Source: Centroberyx gerrardi
Taxonomy: Eukaryota > Chordata > Actinopteri > Beryciformes > Berycidae
Direction: 5' to 3'
Assembly: GCF_048128805.1 (NCBI RefSeq)
Contig: NC_136008.1
Span: 20,502,459-20,566,458 of the forward strand
DNA length: 64,000 nucleotides
In this document: positions 43,527 to 55,905 of the stretch, piece after piece
Layout: each line of letters begins with the position of its first letter
Numbering within the stretch: position 1 is the stretch's first letter
Position numbers and translations under genes: made by a program
The notes under the pieces: model-generated
Told to the model about the DNA's origin: nothing
Databases searched by the model: none
The model's input: the letters and a program-made list of their open reading frames with translations, nothing else

Positions 43527-46286
43527 ATAGTAGTAAGGCCTATATGATCATTTAAACTTTAGAACAGAAATCAAACTGCTTACCTTCGTAAACAGAAGGG
43601 TTGGTTAACAGCAGTTGGTAACATCTACTGTACTGAGTCTCATGAAGGATACTTCACTAATAATTTGCCTAATAATGTCACAACATATTATGCAATAATT
43701 ATTCTTGACATTAAAATAATTGCGGCCATATCTTTGAATGATGTTTTTTGTATTCAGGATGAGCAGAAAGGAGAATCATGTTCTGCATAGGCTTATTCAA
43801 ATGACTGAATATGGCTCTGCCATTTCATTATGTTAAAATGACCTTACCTCAATTACATCCAAAGTGATAATTATCCAAGAAGGAGCTTGAAGAAAGGTCA
43901 TACAAATGTGGAGCAAAGGCCTTGATTTTCCTAATCACAATCCTTTTCTATGAGTCTGCACAAGCAACTTTTGCATTTTCATCATTACACTGATGCAAAA
44001 GGTGGTTTATCTAATCATACTCATCGCCAAGGCAACACTAACGGGCTGCAGTTAGTTTGCTGCCATCGAGCGTTTCTTTGTGCAAAATAGGTAGATGAGA
44101 AAATCAGTTTATTAACTCACCTGTGACTGGACCAGTTTCTGAACCATACAGTAGGTCAGCAAAAAGAGCAAGCTAACCAGTAAGAGATCACACAGGACCT
44201 CATTTATCAATATTTTTACATTTGTGAAGATACTGGGTCAAAATGTCTTTAATAAATAAACCCTCCATGCCAAATGTTCTTGAATAATCTGTACTGTATA
44301 ATTTACTGTACACCTATATATTGTATATAGAGGCTCATTTAATTTAATGTCCTTGCTCACTCAGTTTGTGAGTGTTATTCACTATCTTGATGTGATGTCA
44401 TGCTGTGTTTTCATGATGTAAATTCATGCCTCAGTACCATTAGGTTTATTCCAAAGTTTGACATAGTGAGCAAGCACTCAACCCCCTGCCCCAAAGCCTT
44501 GATAATATCATATTTACTGCCATGGGCATAAAGTGATTCTTCTCCCCAGTAAGCATCACATCTTGAGCTGCTGCAAGACACTGACAGCATTTGGGGGAAA
44601 ATTCTCTATTTGATAAATGGAGCAATTATGCCTTATTACTGCACTTCATTCATAATGATTGAAAGGGTTTCACACTGGCAAAAAGCAATTGTTTCAATTT
44701 AAGAATTCAGCCACTGCATCACTGCGTCTCTCCCTCTTCTATCTTCCCACAGGAGTTGTCTGTCAACATCATTGATCACTGGCTCTTTCTCAACATCAGA
44801 CGGGCGGCAACAGTGGCTAACTGGCTGGTATGGCAAGGAAGTTACTTGATGCCTTAGTAATCAGACTCTTCAGAGCTATTGTGAAAGTCACACAGCCAAG
44901 CTGAGACAAAACTGGATAAGACTTAGTCTGCTTATTGCTTGCTTATCATCAATTTGGCTGTAGGACAATCCAACACAAGCAATACTTTAAACTTATTTTT
45001 CTTTCCTCCTCCTTTCTTTATCAGTATAGTTTCTGTAAATCCATTTCAAGTTTTCCCTCTTGTATTACTTTTGCAATTATTTCCCCAGCAGGAAAGCTTT
45101 GTGACCATGAAACGATGTATTAGGAGCAGTTTCAAACAACCCTATTTTTGATTTCAACGTAAATGTGTGGCATATTAAAATTCTCCTCCATTTAAAAAAT
45201 GAAAACACGTGCTTCTTTTAAAATGCAGTCTTTTGTAAGGCAGAAGGGTAGAAAAACAAGAGCGGATTATAGGAATAAGGTATGCTGTGTTCCCACATTA
45301 CTGACAGTGTTTGTCTACAGTTCTCTATTCTATTTGTTCACAACAAATGAGTGTGAGTTGACAGACTGTTCTTTTCACGTCTGGCCTCAACAACACAGTC
45401 AAGCATGCTCTTGTCATACATTAGTACAGCACAAACAAGTGCTAACAGACAAACACCCACAGACACACATAATTAATGAGATCGGAGTAATCGGATTACT
45501 ATTATTGATAACTGAAATACATTACAGTTTTGTATTTGGATAGCGAGATTACAGATGCAAACATCATTTTACACAATGTGAAAAAAACATTGTACAAGCA
45601 CAATTTTATTGTTTTAGCTTCCTTTGTTGATGTCGAAGTACGTTGAAGACTTGTGTATCAGTACTAAGGAAGCGATGAAGCTCAATGTTGAATCATTTCA
45701 GACACTGAAGAAAGATTGTTTGTGCTTTGGGACTGAATCAGCACATCAACCTTGGTGGTCAGCAACAAACAGCTTTGATGCCATGTGCTGAATAGAGGCA
45801 AGGCGTCCCTTTCATTATTGCTGCCTTTTTTCAAGGTTTCAGGGTTGATGTGGATAGAGACACGGGTTTCGGCTGCACAAGGGAAGGCTGCTCATTGAGG
45901 GACAACTTAACATCAACACAACAGCTGGAAAACATTCGCTGACCTTTTTGAAAACCTCTCAGTTAAAATTAGGCACCTATGGCTTGATGGAAAAACCTCT
46001 TAAATTCAATACTTCCTGTTGCGCTTGGAGAAACCCTCCGCTCATCCTCTCCTGAGAGCGGCATTAGTACACCCCGCTGCATTACAAAGGTCACAAGATG
46101 AACTTGCATTTTGTACACACACTATATACTAGACAGACAGCTTGAGCTGCACAATAAGCTTAAATGTAATATCTATGTGATAACATGGCCACCTTTAATC
46201 TAAGAAACAGATAGGGCTTGTCTCTTATTTGCCTGTTTTTGTTTGTGTCTCATGTTGTGTAGTTCAGATTTAGTTTAGTTTAGATG
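43527..46286. other. Intergenic DNA
   Basis: AT-rich. No gene, RNA gene or clear repeat recognised. Short open frames have no domains or splice context. Confidence 0.5.
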
Positions 46287-46294
46287 GTAGGTAG

Positions 46295-46593
46295 TAGGGA
46301 TGGGATTCGATATGCGGTTTGTGATTCGATACAACCATGATACGATGTAATAAATATAAAAATAAAATGTTCAATGACAACAAAGTGTGACTGTGCAGAA
46401 TTATGTTTATTTCTGAACCACAAACCACTCTCTAGCAATGGCAGTGGCTTGCTAGAATGTAAACAAGCCATCTCATTTGTGATTACTACAGCAGAATAAA
46501 ATGGAGCTAATATTGTGATTCATTTTTCTGCCCCACGATACATATTGTCACATTTTTGTATTTATTGAATTTCAATATACTGTCCCGTCCCTA
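46295..46593. mobile_element. 299-bp hAT-type MITE with perfect 8-bp target duplication
   Basis: Ends TAGGGATGGGATTC and ...ACTGTCCCGTCCCTA are inverted (9 of the first 10 bases match). GTAGGTAG stands on both sides (46287-46294 and 46594-46601). Confidence 0.92.
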
Positions 46594-46601
46594 GTAGGTA
46601 G

Positions 46602-48340
46602 CAGTCACTAGTTAGTAACTGAGAATTTATCTTGCCATCTTTTACTGTGACCAGCAGAGGAGAATGCAGCATCCGGGAGCAATGCCGCTCTCTTTTAACA
46701 TGGAGACCCAGACGTAAAGGTGTGAGCCGGCCTGACAGCCTAGACGACAACAAAAACTCTCAGGTCCACCTCTTCAGACCTGAGGGGTTCACTCCTTGTG
46801 CTCCACCTGAGTCTTCATGCCCTGGGCAGCTCGCACTTACCTCACTCAGCCATTCCCCTCAGTGGCTCTAACGGCACCTGAGCTGGAGTGGTGAGGTGAG
46901 CTATTTTTGGTTTATGTCTGCGGTATTTGCGGGGGTGGGGCTGCCTTTTCATTTCATTGTATACATCTGTGTCTTTTGTAACCTCGGAGGGAAGCTTAAC
47001 CTTTTCCTTCCTCTATCATATGGCACTGATGTCCTTGATGAAATACAGCCCTCACCTCATCGTCTTATTGATTACATGTGACACATTATAGAGTAAATTC
47101 GATTTGCCTGTCACTCATGATCAGCAAAGTGACAAGCCCAAGGTTAAGATCACTCCAGTCTGCTGTAGAAACAGTGGTAGCAACTAAACCCAGAGCCCAG
47201 AGTAGGGCTGCATTTTTGTTTGCAGGTCTGGGGTAAACGGATGGCAAAGCACCATGTCAAAACCTCTGTCCTTTAAGGCTCATTAAACCCTGCTGGTGCA
47301 TGGCCACCTACATGCAGACAGGCAGACAGGCAGACAGGCGAGGAGGCAGACAGCGAGGCAGGGAGGCTAGCAGGTAGACAAGTAAGCACGCAAGCAGGCA
47401 GAAGCATGGTACAGCAGGCTTCTGACAGAGAACATTAACATGCCCCTGTTCTTCATGCTGCCTACACGCCTGATTAATGAGGACAGACCCGCCGGATGGC
47501 AGAGTGAGGGGGTGAGGAGAGACAGAGGGGGATAAATAGACAAAGAGAGAGAGAGAATAAAAGAGAGGCAGGGATATTAGGGACAGAGGCGGGCGAGAGA
47601 GCGAGAGCGAGGCGGAGACGGGACTTTGGAGATACTAGACAGAAAATCAATTACCCGGCTTAGACACAGTGATCCCCCACCCAAAGGTTTTCACTTCAGA
47701 AGTTTCCATATGCTCAGCTTCATTCTAGACGAGGTCTGCTCCTGTAATAGCGATCATCATAGATTCATTAGAGAGATTTAGAGATGACAGATGATCCACA
47801 TGTGAGAAATGTTTCTTTCCTCTGATAATACTAGCTGCTTTCAGTCTCGGTGATTACGACACAGAACAGTTCTGCTTTGTCTACATGCCAGTCACAGTGA
47901 TTAAGTGTCCACATAATTAAATGTCACCTTGTTACATGATTTCATTTTTCAGAAACAATGTCCTATTAAAACAAATGACCTAGATGTAATTGTATCAAGT
48001 GTAAAAAAAAAAAGGAAAAAAGCCTAATGAGAAATTTAATTTACGTATGGATTATGGTAAGTTGCCACCCGAGGGTCTTTGGAGAGAAAGGGTGAGGGAT
48101 TGTCGACTGTGCTGGCCAGCATCTATACTCCTAACTTTCATTACTCATTACAATTCTCATTTATATGATGGAACATAATGACTTTGCTGTTCTCATAAAC
48201 AATTAAACACAGAGCAACTGCTGGCAATTGTATCATGCTCTGAAGTGCTGTAATTGGCAATGCAAGGAAAGGAAATTGTGTTAACTTCAAGCTTCCCGTT
48301 TTCACAACACTGACAGGCTTGCCTCTCTATGGCATAAATT
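46602..48340. other. Intergenic DNA
   Basis: No gene. A purine-rich degenerate (CAGGCAGA)n run lies at 47316-47402 and a GA-rich stretch at 47515-47625. Confidence 0.5.
47316..47402. repeat. Degenerate (GGCAGACA)n / (CAGG)n repeat
   Basis: Starts as perfect 'caggcaga' units and then decays into related ggcagac and ggcaggga variants. Confidence 0.8.
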
Positions 48341-51300
48341 ATCACACTGAAAATATTTCAGTCGCGAAATTTTCTGACCACTAGAGGGTGACAACATATT
48401 TGTAAATAAAGCACAGCAAAGCCACTGCACTATGGAGGCCTAAGGACATACATTGCAAAGCACCATGCATAAAGGCTAATAGCTAAGCTAAACATACCTA
48501 CAGAGAAGTGTCACCGGTTACCAGTCTCGCTTTGCCAGATCTTTCTCCCGCTGAAGGTCACATGTCCCACAATGACAAGTGAAGAGGTAGGTAGCAAGTT
48601 TACTAGTTTAACAAGTTAACTCGCTAGCTTCATCCATTCCACGATTATGAGAAATGAATGGGGGTAAGGGCCGCTTTTAAACAGCGAGGGAGGTGCCAAG
48701 CTAGTTTTTAAAAAAATGAAGTTACTGAATGGACCGGGAGGAGCTTCGTTCCCGAGCGGAATTTGACAACAAGCAATGAAATCTCCACATAGCACACATT
48801 AGTTTCAGGATTGGTTATAAGGTCTGATATCGCTTATTGCAGGTTTAAAGAGTTCAAAGAAAAGTGTGAAAACCAATCAAATGTCAACAGAGTGCCATGG
48901 ATGGAGGTATAGACAGGATCGAGCATGGCGATCAGCAGGAAACACTTCCACATCCACAGCAGGGGTGCAGCACTTATTCGATCCATAAAGATGTAGTGTA
49001 GTGCAATGTTAAGTCTGCTGCTGAAGCTCTCCAGCTGGGGACGATGGTGGTGAGGTTGGGATGGGGGGGGCTTGGAGCTGGAGCTGGAGCAGCTGGATGG
49101 GGTTGTCTGCTCTGCCTCAGTTCAAGCCAAACTGCATGGCGTGACAACAGAAAAGTCAGGCAAAGCTGAACCCCTGCTAGCTGAGTGTCCTTTACTGGCC
49201 GGGACAGAAAAATATGGATCTCCACTAGCTGCCATGAGGACAGCAGATAACGGTCAACAAATGATCCCCTCTTGTTCATAAAAGCGTGTGCACACATCCC
49301 CCAAACTTGGATTGAAATGAAAGACTTTGATTGATGTGACCAGTCATAGAGAAACAACTTTTTGCAGAAATATCAATAGCCTTACTTCAATAAGCACTGA
49401 TTTGTACCAGCAGGATACTCTAAAGCATTGCATGGTGTGTGAATGAAGCAGTTTCAAAAGCTTGGATTTCCACCACACTGCCATTTCTTGTTGTGAAGCC
49501 TCCATTACATAACAAGCACCCATGTCTTCAACAAAGGTTTTGAAAAGAAAATTATTTGACATTTACATTTCAGATGGCAGGCAGCACTGCTACACCCAGT
49601 TCACCTGTTTGCTCTCTCAGTTTGAGCGTACACATTAGCAGGCGTTTGCCATTTTCGCTGCGGATGAGCTGTCAGCCCCCCTCACCCCGGCTCGAGGAGC
49701 TGTGGACTTATCACAATAGTGCATGACAGTATGAAATGTTAATGGGAGGCAGGCCGTGCATAGGGGGGTTGTTGGAGCTATGATCAGCCTCTCGGCGCTC
49801 CCTCATCAGCCGGAGCTGTCAAGGTTGAGGTGGCAGTGACGATAGCAATGTGCCCGCTGACCTTATCGCTCTCCTGATGGCTTTCCTTAGGATATTATGA
49901 AAATCAGGAGCTCAGTAATTAATAACAACAACATTTCTTTGTTTATGTACTGATGGGTAAACTCTGTGCCATTCCTTCAGGGACCTGTTCATGATGAGGT
50001 ACAATATTTGAGAACGGTAGTTGAATGCCAACATTTTTCAGTATATTGTCCTTGGTAGACTTGTTTGTTGTCTGCTGGGTAAAGTTTAATAGATAGGATA
50101 TTGTATGTTGTTGCTGCGCAAAGGCTCATTAACCAAGGAAATGACTGACCGTGTTTTGCGGAGATGAGCTGAGCAGAATTTGAGATAGCATCTGGGGGGA
50201 AAATGGAATTTACTGGATTTATATCACATCTCAAAATGCAGTGGGATTTGAGTGGAGCCACTGAGGATCAGACAGCGAATACATGCAGATGTGTCCAGGT
50301 CTAATTCCAGCAACATATTGCATATTGAATTTTATATGGGCTGGAAATTGCACTCTTCTGGCATTGTGGTTGCGATGAGATGAATCAAGAGCAGTTCAGA
50401 AATTGGTAGAGACACCTGCTAAAAAGCCTTCATGCAGACACATGAGCCCAATTCAACGTTAGTGATCGTGTCGCTATCTATATTTATTCTCCAACAACAG
50501 CACTTTTTTTTTTTTTTTAAATCACGGCTGGAAAAGGCTCTGAATGCAGAACGAGAGCAGGAGAAGAGGATCAAGAGCGGTTGATCAACGGCAGAGGGAA
50601 ATGAGTAGCGAGAGAGGGAAATGGAGGTGGATTTACTCAAGTGGCGAAGCAGCTGGCCATGGTGGGCTACATCTTCCTCTCAGTGTAAACAACTCTGTTA
50701 CTTCCCCATCCGCATGACACATACAAGAACTACCAAATCCCACCAGGCAGGTTTTGAAGTTATTGGTCTGCGAGTGAAGTTGTACTGTACATGTTTCTGA
50801 ACTATATGGGAGTGGGACTGTTCGCTCAGTCTCTGTGCTGAGTGCTGTGGCACACCAGGCTGCCAAAGCAAATGTTTATGTAACTGGATTGAAACAAAAT
50901 GAACTGTGATGGTCTGGTGGTCACTAGTCCAACGTTGTTCATCATCATTGATGTCTAAGATCTGCATCGCTCCTGCAGTATTTCTTGTGGATGGTATTGT
51001 TGGCATAAGCATGCGGAATTAGCAGAGACATTTTCAAATCCCCTCTCATAAGGGAAGGGATATGGCCAGACAGATGGAAAAACACAGATCTGTTTGAAAA
51101 GGGAAGGGAGACAGAGGATTGAAAATTCATGAGGAATGTCACACTGATATGTCTTCAAACCCCTGCTTCTATTCCCCCACAGCGTTAAGCTATTAGATTT
51201 CATCTCATTTCACTGTTAAACAGTGACAGTGACGAATGTGTGGCAACCTCACAATGGCCAACTGCCTTTTCCATTTACAATAGCTGTAGCCTGTTGCTTC

Positions 51301-52207
51301 TCAGCAGGAGAAGAATTTAAAATCAGACACAATCAAAGAAAGAAAAGTAAATGCACACAGAGTAATGAGATCATTGCGTAGGAGTTGATCATTTATGACA
51401 GCCATAGGTGCTATTTCATAAACAGTAGGCCCTGTGATCTCCTAATGCATTATTCATCAGTAAATCAACTCCATAACACCCGATGATGTTCCCTAGGAAT
51501 TCCATGAATGAAACGTTACCATCAGTATGCTTAGAGACGAGCATTAGGTGGTGATATCAAATGAGGGAATTATGTTTTTAATATGCAGGTAGCTGGCCCC
51601 TCAGATTCAGTTAGCATCATAAATCAGCCTGCTGCAATTGTGTTGACGGTTTTGTAGATGAGTTTGCGAGGGGCAGAGATCGATATGAGATCTTGAGGAC
51701 AGCGCAACCCATCAGACCCCTTGAGGAAGACTTAGAGGGATTCATTTCATAACGGGTATATGAAATTATCTTGCACAGCACCAACCGGGATTGCTTCAAC
51801 ACATGCACACACACACACGCACACACATAGATCGTGTATACACAATCTAATATCAGCTTCTCGGTGAGTGCCGCAGTTTGGCTCCATACTATAGCTTCAT
51901 GGATGTTTTGAGGCCATGGTTTTCTTGAGCAGCATCAGTCACACACCACAAGCCAGATGGGCTCAGGCCTCGACACAGATTGCTCTCTTTCACAGTGTAC
52001 CTGATTTACAACCCCTCAAATCAGCTGCGATTCCATCCAAATCAACAAGGAGCAGATGGCAGCACCGAGCCACTTGGAGCTACAAGTGTCCATCAGCTGG
52101 GATGGAGGCAACAAGAGGTTCTGGAGAGCCTCACGACGCCTATATGACAACATGCAGATGTATGTACAAGAGCACATGCACACACAAACATACACTCTCA
52201 AACACAT
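48341..52207. other. Intergenic DNA, partly repeat-like
   Basis: No gene supported. 48360-48850 has the mosaic look of an old transposon ('gctaatagctaagctaaacat', 'gggaggagcttcgttcccgag') but I found no ends. 49690-49930 is low in repeats and could be a conserved element. A 14-base T run starts near 50505. Confidence 0.45.
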
Positions 52208-52209
52208 AC

Positions 52210-52710
52210 ACACACACACTAGGGTTAGGCTGATATATCGGACCAATATTGGCCTTTGACTAAAAATCGGATATCAGCCAGTTCCTCCCTCCTATCAAAC
52301 CGTAGTGTTTGTTGTAGAAGCAAATAGTGGCCCCGATCATTATTGGAAGTTTTATGGGATCAATAACCCACCTTTGGCTGTAGAGACCACCTACTATTGT
52401 TATTTAAACACAAGGTGTGGAATTGGGCACATAAACTGATCATAACACATTATGAAAATGCAGTTCTTTTTCAATTATGTTTATAGTAGTTGATCAATAC
52501 TACATTGGTTGTTTATGGAAAGCCCTTAATCTGAATTGATTCGAGTGTGACATTTTGATTGAATTCCACAGACAAAAAGGTTTCAATGTAGCGTTTTAGT
52601 GTCCCATGAGTGTATAGTGTGCCCATGAATATGGCCCTAAATGCTGTTTCAGAGGCTTTTCCACCCTGACGAGAATAAAATGAGGGGAAACACTGAATAC
52701 TTGTAATTTT
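52210..52710 (-). mobile_element. Interspersed repeat, 'gatatatcgg' family, copy B
   Basis: The reverse complement of copies A and C over 'cagggtggaaaagcctctga', 'atgggacactaaaac', 'aatgtcaca' and 'gtagtattgatcaac'. Its plus-strand left end reads 'agggttaggctgatatatcg'. Confidence 0.72.
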
Positions 52711-52799
52711 TGGCATCAAATTTAAGATAATGAATATCTACACAAAATAACTTGAATTGAAAAATATCAATTTCACCCTCAAAATCCCATTTTGTTCTA

Positions 52800-52800
<1 letters not shown>

Positions 52801-52840
<40 letters not shown>

Positions 52841-52862
52841 AACACATGCACACGCACACACA
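52801..52862. repeat. (CA)n microsatellite
   Basis: ca units with a few interruptions. Confidence 0.93.
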
Positions 52863-53457
52863 TTCAAATAGCCTGCCAGAGCCCAAACTGTGTGGCTCTT
52901 CCACAATTAATTAATTAATTAAGGCCGTACATCTACTTGAATTATTCAAGGCCAATAAGCAATTCATACATTATTAACATGCACTTGTTGTACTCATTGG
53001 TTTTACAGTCATCCTTGCTTTTTCATCAAACATACCCAGACTGAAAGACACACTTTGAACGCTAAAAGAGAAAAACAAATATAGAGAACAAAGTGAATTG
53101 TGGCTAGAGGGAATGATGGAGAAACTCTGGCGATTAACATAAAAAAAGAAATGGATACGACGCTGAAATAAGTGCTCCTCATCTTTCTGCCTGCCTCCTG
53201 TTTTTCCTCTCCTCTCTGTCACGAACATTACTTACATTCAGTCTCTCAGTGTCAGGCTCTCTCGTTTGCTGTCTTTCTGTTTTTTCCTCTCTCTTGCTCT
53301 TTATCAGCCCTGTATTTCTCTTTCAGTCTCTCACAAAATTACATAATCCTTGTACTATGCTGTTCAGTACTGTCAGTTAACAAATTCAACAGTTCTCTAG
53401 TCTTCCCTCTTCCAGACCACCAACACCACATACTCCAGCATTGTAGCCTATGGCACC
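52863..53457. other. Intergenic DNA
   Basis: No gene. A (TTAA)n patch lies at 52906-52922 and a CT-rich stretch at 53190-53330. Confidence 0.5.
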
Positions 53458-53620
53458 CAGGGGTGGATCTAACAAATTACAATTACTCTTGTTACTGTAA
53501 TTGAGTAGCTTTTTTGTATACCTGTAGCATACTTTTTTGAGTATTTTGCCTAAGTCAATAATTTTACTTTAAACTGTTAGCATTAGCCAAAAAGCAAATC
53601 AGTATTATATTGGTTTATGT
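53458..53620 (+). mobile_element. hAT element left end (remnant)
   Basis: Starts CAGGGGTGGATCTAAC and continues with 'tgtaattgagtagctttttt' and 'cttttttgagtattttg', a subterminal pattern of Tol2-like fish elements. No matching right end or target duplication was found, so it is probably truncated. Confidence 0.55.
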
Positions 53621-55629
53621 TTGCCTGGTTGTTGTCTTGCTAGTTTGCTAGCAAGTGCGACTAAAGCCTTCAGAGTTTCTGACAACGGCAGATGGTGGAA
53701 GGAGTGAAATAAAGATGGATAAATCATTTCCAACATGTTTATCCTCTTCAGTAAAGACAAACACTCCAGAGAGGGAGAGGGGGGGACAAGTAGCAACATC
53801 ATCTTTGGAAGGAAGCATTATGGTTCATGGTAAATGTCGTAATTTAGACAAACACCAGCACTAACAATACCACTGGTGTGAGATAGAAGCTACAAATCGT
53901 CTCGACCATGGTCTCATTTGTTTACAGTAATTATACTGAGGTATCACAATTAATTTGACAATGATATATTAATGTTTAAAAATGGTCTGTATCTTTAAAG
54001 AGCAGTAGAAATTGGTACTAAACATTAGTATTTGAAGACCTTTAATTGCCTAAGAAAATTTAGGAAATGCTGAAGCAATGACTTTATCACTTCTGCCTTC
54101 ATGTAATCTTGTTAATTGGTTCTAACTTGTCTAGCTTTAGCTTTCTTGTTTTTCTCTAGTCTGCTTTCTTTTAGCATTCTCCAAATGTTTCTCTTCTTTT
54201 ATGTGGCAATACCAAAGCAAATCATTGTTTGAGAGAAAAATGTTGAAAGAAGGTACAATAAAGAAAAACACGACAGCTAAAGCAAAATTGATGGGATGTA
54301 ATCTCTGTTCTTTAAGCTTACATTGCCTCGCTGTAATTTTTGCTCCTGAATGATCAACAATACGTTTCTTTTGCTTTTTTGTGTACAGTGTCCAGGCTTA
54401 GTGGGGTTTTTCTCTTCTCATGTGAAACAAATCTAACAATTCAGTTTCTAAAGGAAAGTATTCATCAAATATACAGCAGGCTATATTTTCAGGTTCCGAT
54501 TGTACTTTGTAGGAAGAACAACAAGTTCAGAGAATTTGAGCTTTTGAATTTTTCCTGTATATAGACAGCACCGGCGATGTGTCATCGATCATGTTGAGCT
54601 CTATAGAAAAGCACCTGGATACTTTGAAAACACCATGCAGGAGAAGCACAAACCCTGTGCATTGACAAGGAACAAAAAGAAAGATTCTTGGATGAAAACA
54701 TGCCACATCTTATTTGAGAGACAGAAAATACTGAATTCTGCACAGTGGAAGGGGATGAAATGAGCCATCGACTACTCACGTGTTTGTTTGCGGCATTAAA
54801 ACCCCCTCTGAAAATCTCATGACTTAATAGGTCACTAAATGAAGATAAAAAGCTTGCTGGAAAAACACAAGCTGGGGGAGTAGAATTAGTAAGGTAGTGC
54901 ATTAACCTTTTCAGGGATACTGAATAATGATGCATCCTCTCTGACCCCTTTCAGAGTATACAGTGCATTGTGCCGCACAACATCCGCCGGTGCTCCATTC
55001 AAGGTAGTGCTGTCCACTCAGTAGTTACTGTGGCAACCTAATAGAGTGTAGTGTAGTTTCGTCATTTTAAAGTGAGTCAATCTTCTTGTGGAGGAAGACT
55101 GGGAAGGACAGAGAATCACAGCAGGAAGCGAAGTGAGTATTTTTGCTCGGACGTGGGGATCAAACCACGGCTTCGAGGTGACGAGGAGGTGGAGGAAGAG
55201 ATTTGGAAAAGGCACAGAATGTTTAAGCCCGACTGTGATTAAATTCCATTTTTCATATGGTTGAAAAAAAAGCGGTGAGCTCTAACCCCGCTATTGCTGA
55301 TGTCAGAGGAGCACTCAGACGGGAAACAATCACCAAGACAGACACATTCTCATTTCCTAATGGGCCAAATGGACTATGAAATGAAACAGCTAAAAACACA
55401 TAGACGTCATCGGGCCCAGTCAAACAGTCTGAGTTTTCAAAGTAAACCCACTTTAATCAGACGTGTTTGTACGTGAACACACACAGTATGCTACGCCACT
55501 GTTTACTATACGGGTTGATTATGTCCAGCCCAAGGTGGGATGTTGTGGCTGTGTTTTGTTAAGTGGGTGTTACCCAAAACCAGCTTGTTCAGACTAAGCA
55601 CAAGCAAAGCCTTGTTCAAAGCAGTGGTT
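53621..55629. other. Intergenic DNA
   Basis: No gene or assignable repeat. It may include further decayed body of the hAT remnant. Confidence 0.45.
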
Positions 55630-55905
55630 CCTAGTCGGATTAGATCGATATGGGTTTTTGAAGACCGATACTGATATTTTTGGATTGAAATTGCCAGTAG
55701 CTGATATTTTGTGCCAATATCCAATATTTAGACAATTAAATTCTGTACTGAATTCCATATCTGATCATTTTCATACCAAGAAAAAAAACAAAAAAAACAA
55801 CAATTCACTGTTTCCCTTAAAATGGAACAGCCTCTGAAGCAGCATATAGACCATCATGGGACACTAAAACTCTCCACTGAAAGCCATACTCATAAAATTG
55901 TTTTA
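55630..55905 (+). mobile_element. Interspersed repeat, 'gatatatcgg' family, copy C (partial)
   Basis: Carries 'gggtttttgaagaccgatac', matching copy A's 'gggtttttgaaggcagatac', plus 'cagcctctgaagcagcatat' and 'atgggacactaaaactctcc', matching copy B reversed. Contains an A-rich run at 55780-55800. Confidence 0.65.

Noticed and set aside
45199..45543. 114-codon plus-strand frame considered as a small gene
   Set aside because: No recognisable domain, no splice or promoter context and AT-rich composition. Not distinguishable from chance.
47316..47402. CRISPR-like array
   Set aside because: Short degenerate tandem units with no spacers, in a vertebrate genome. It is a minisatellite.
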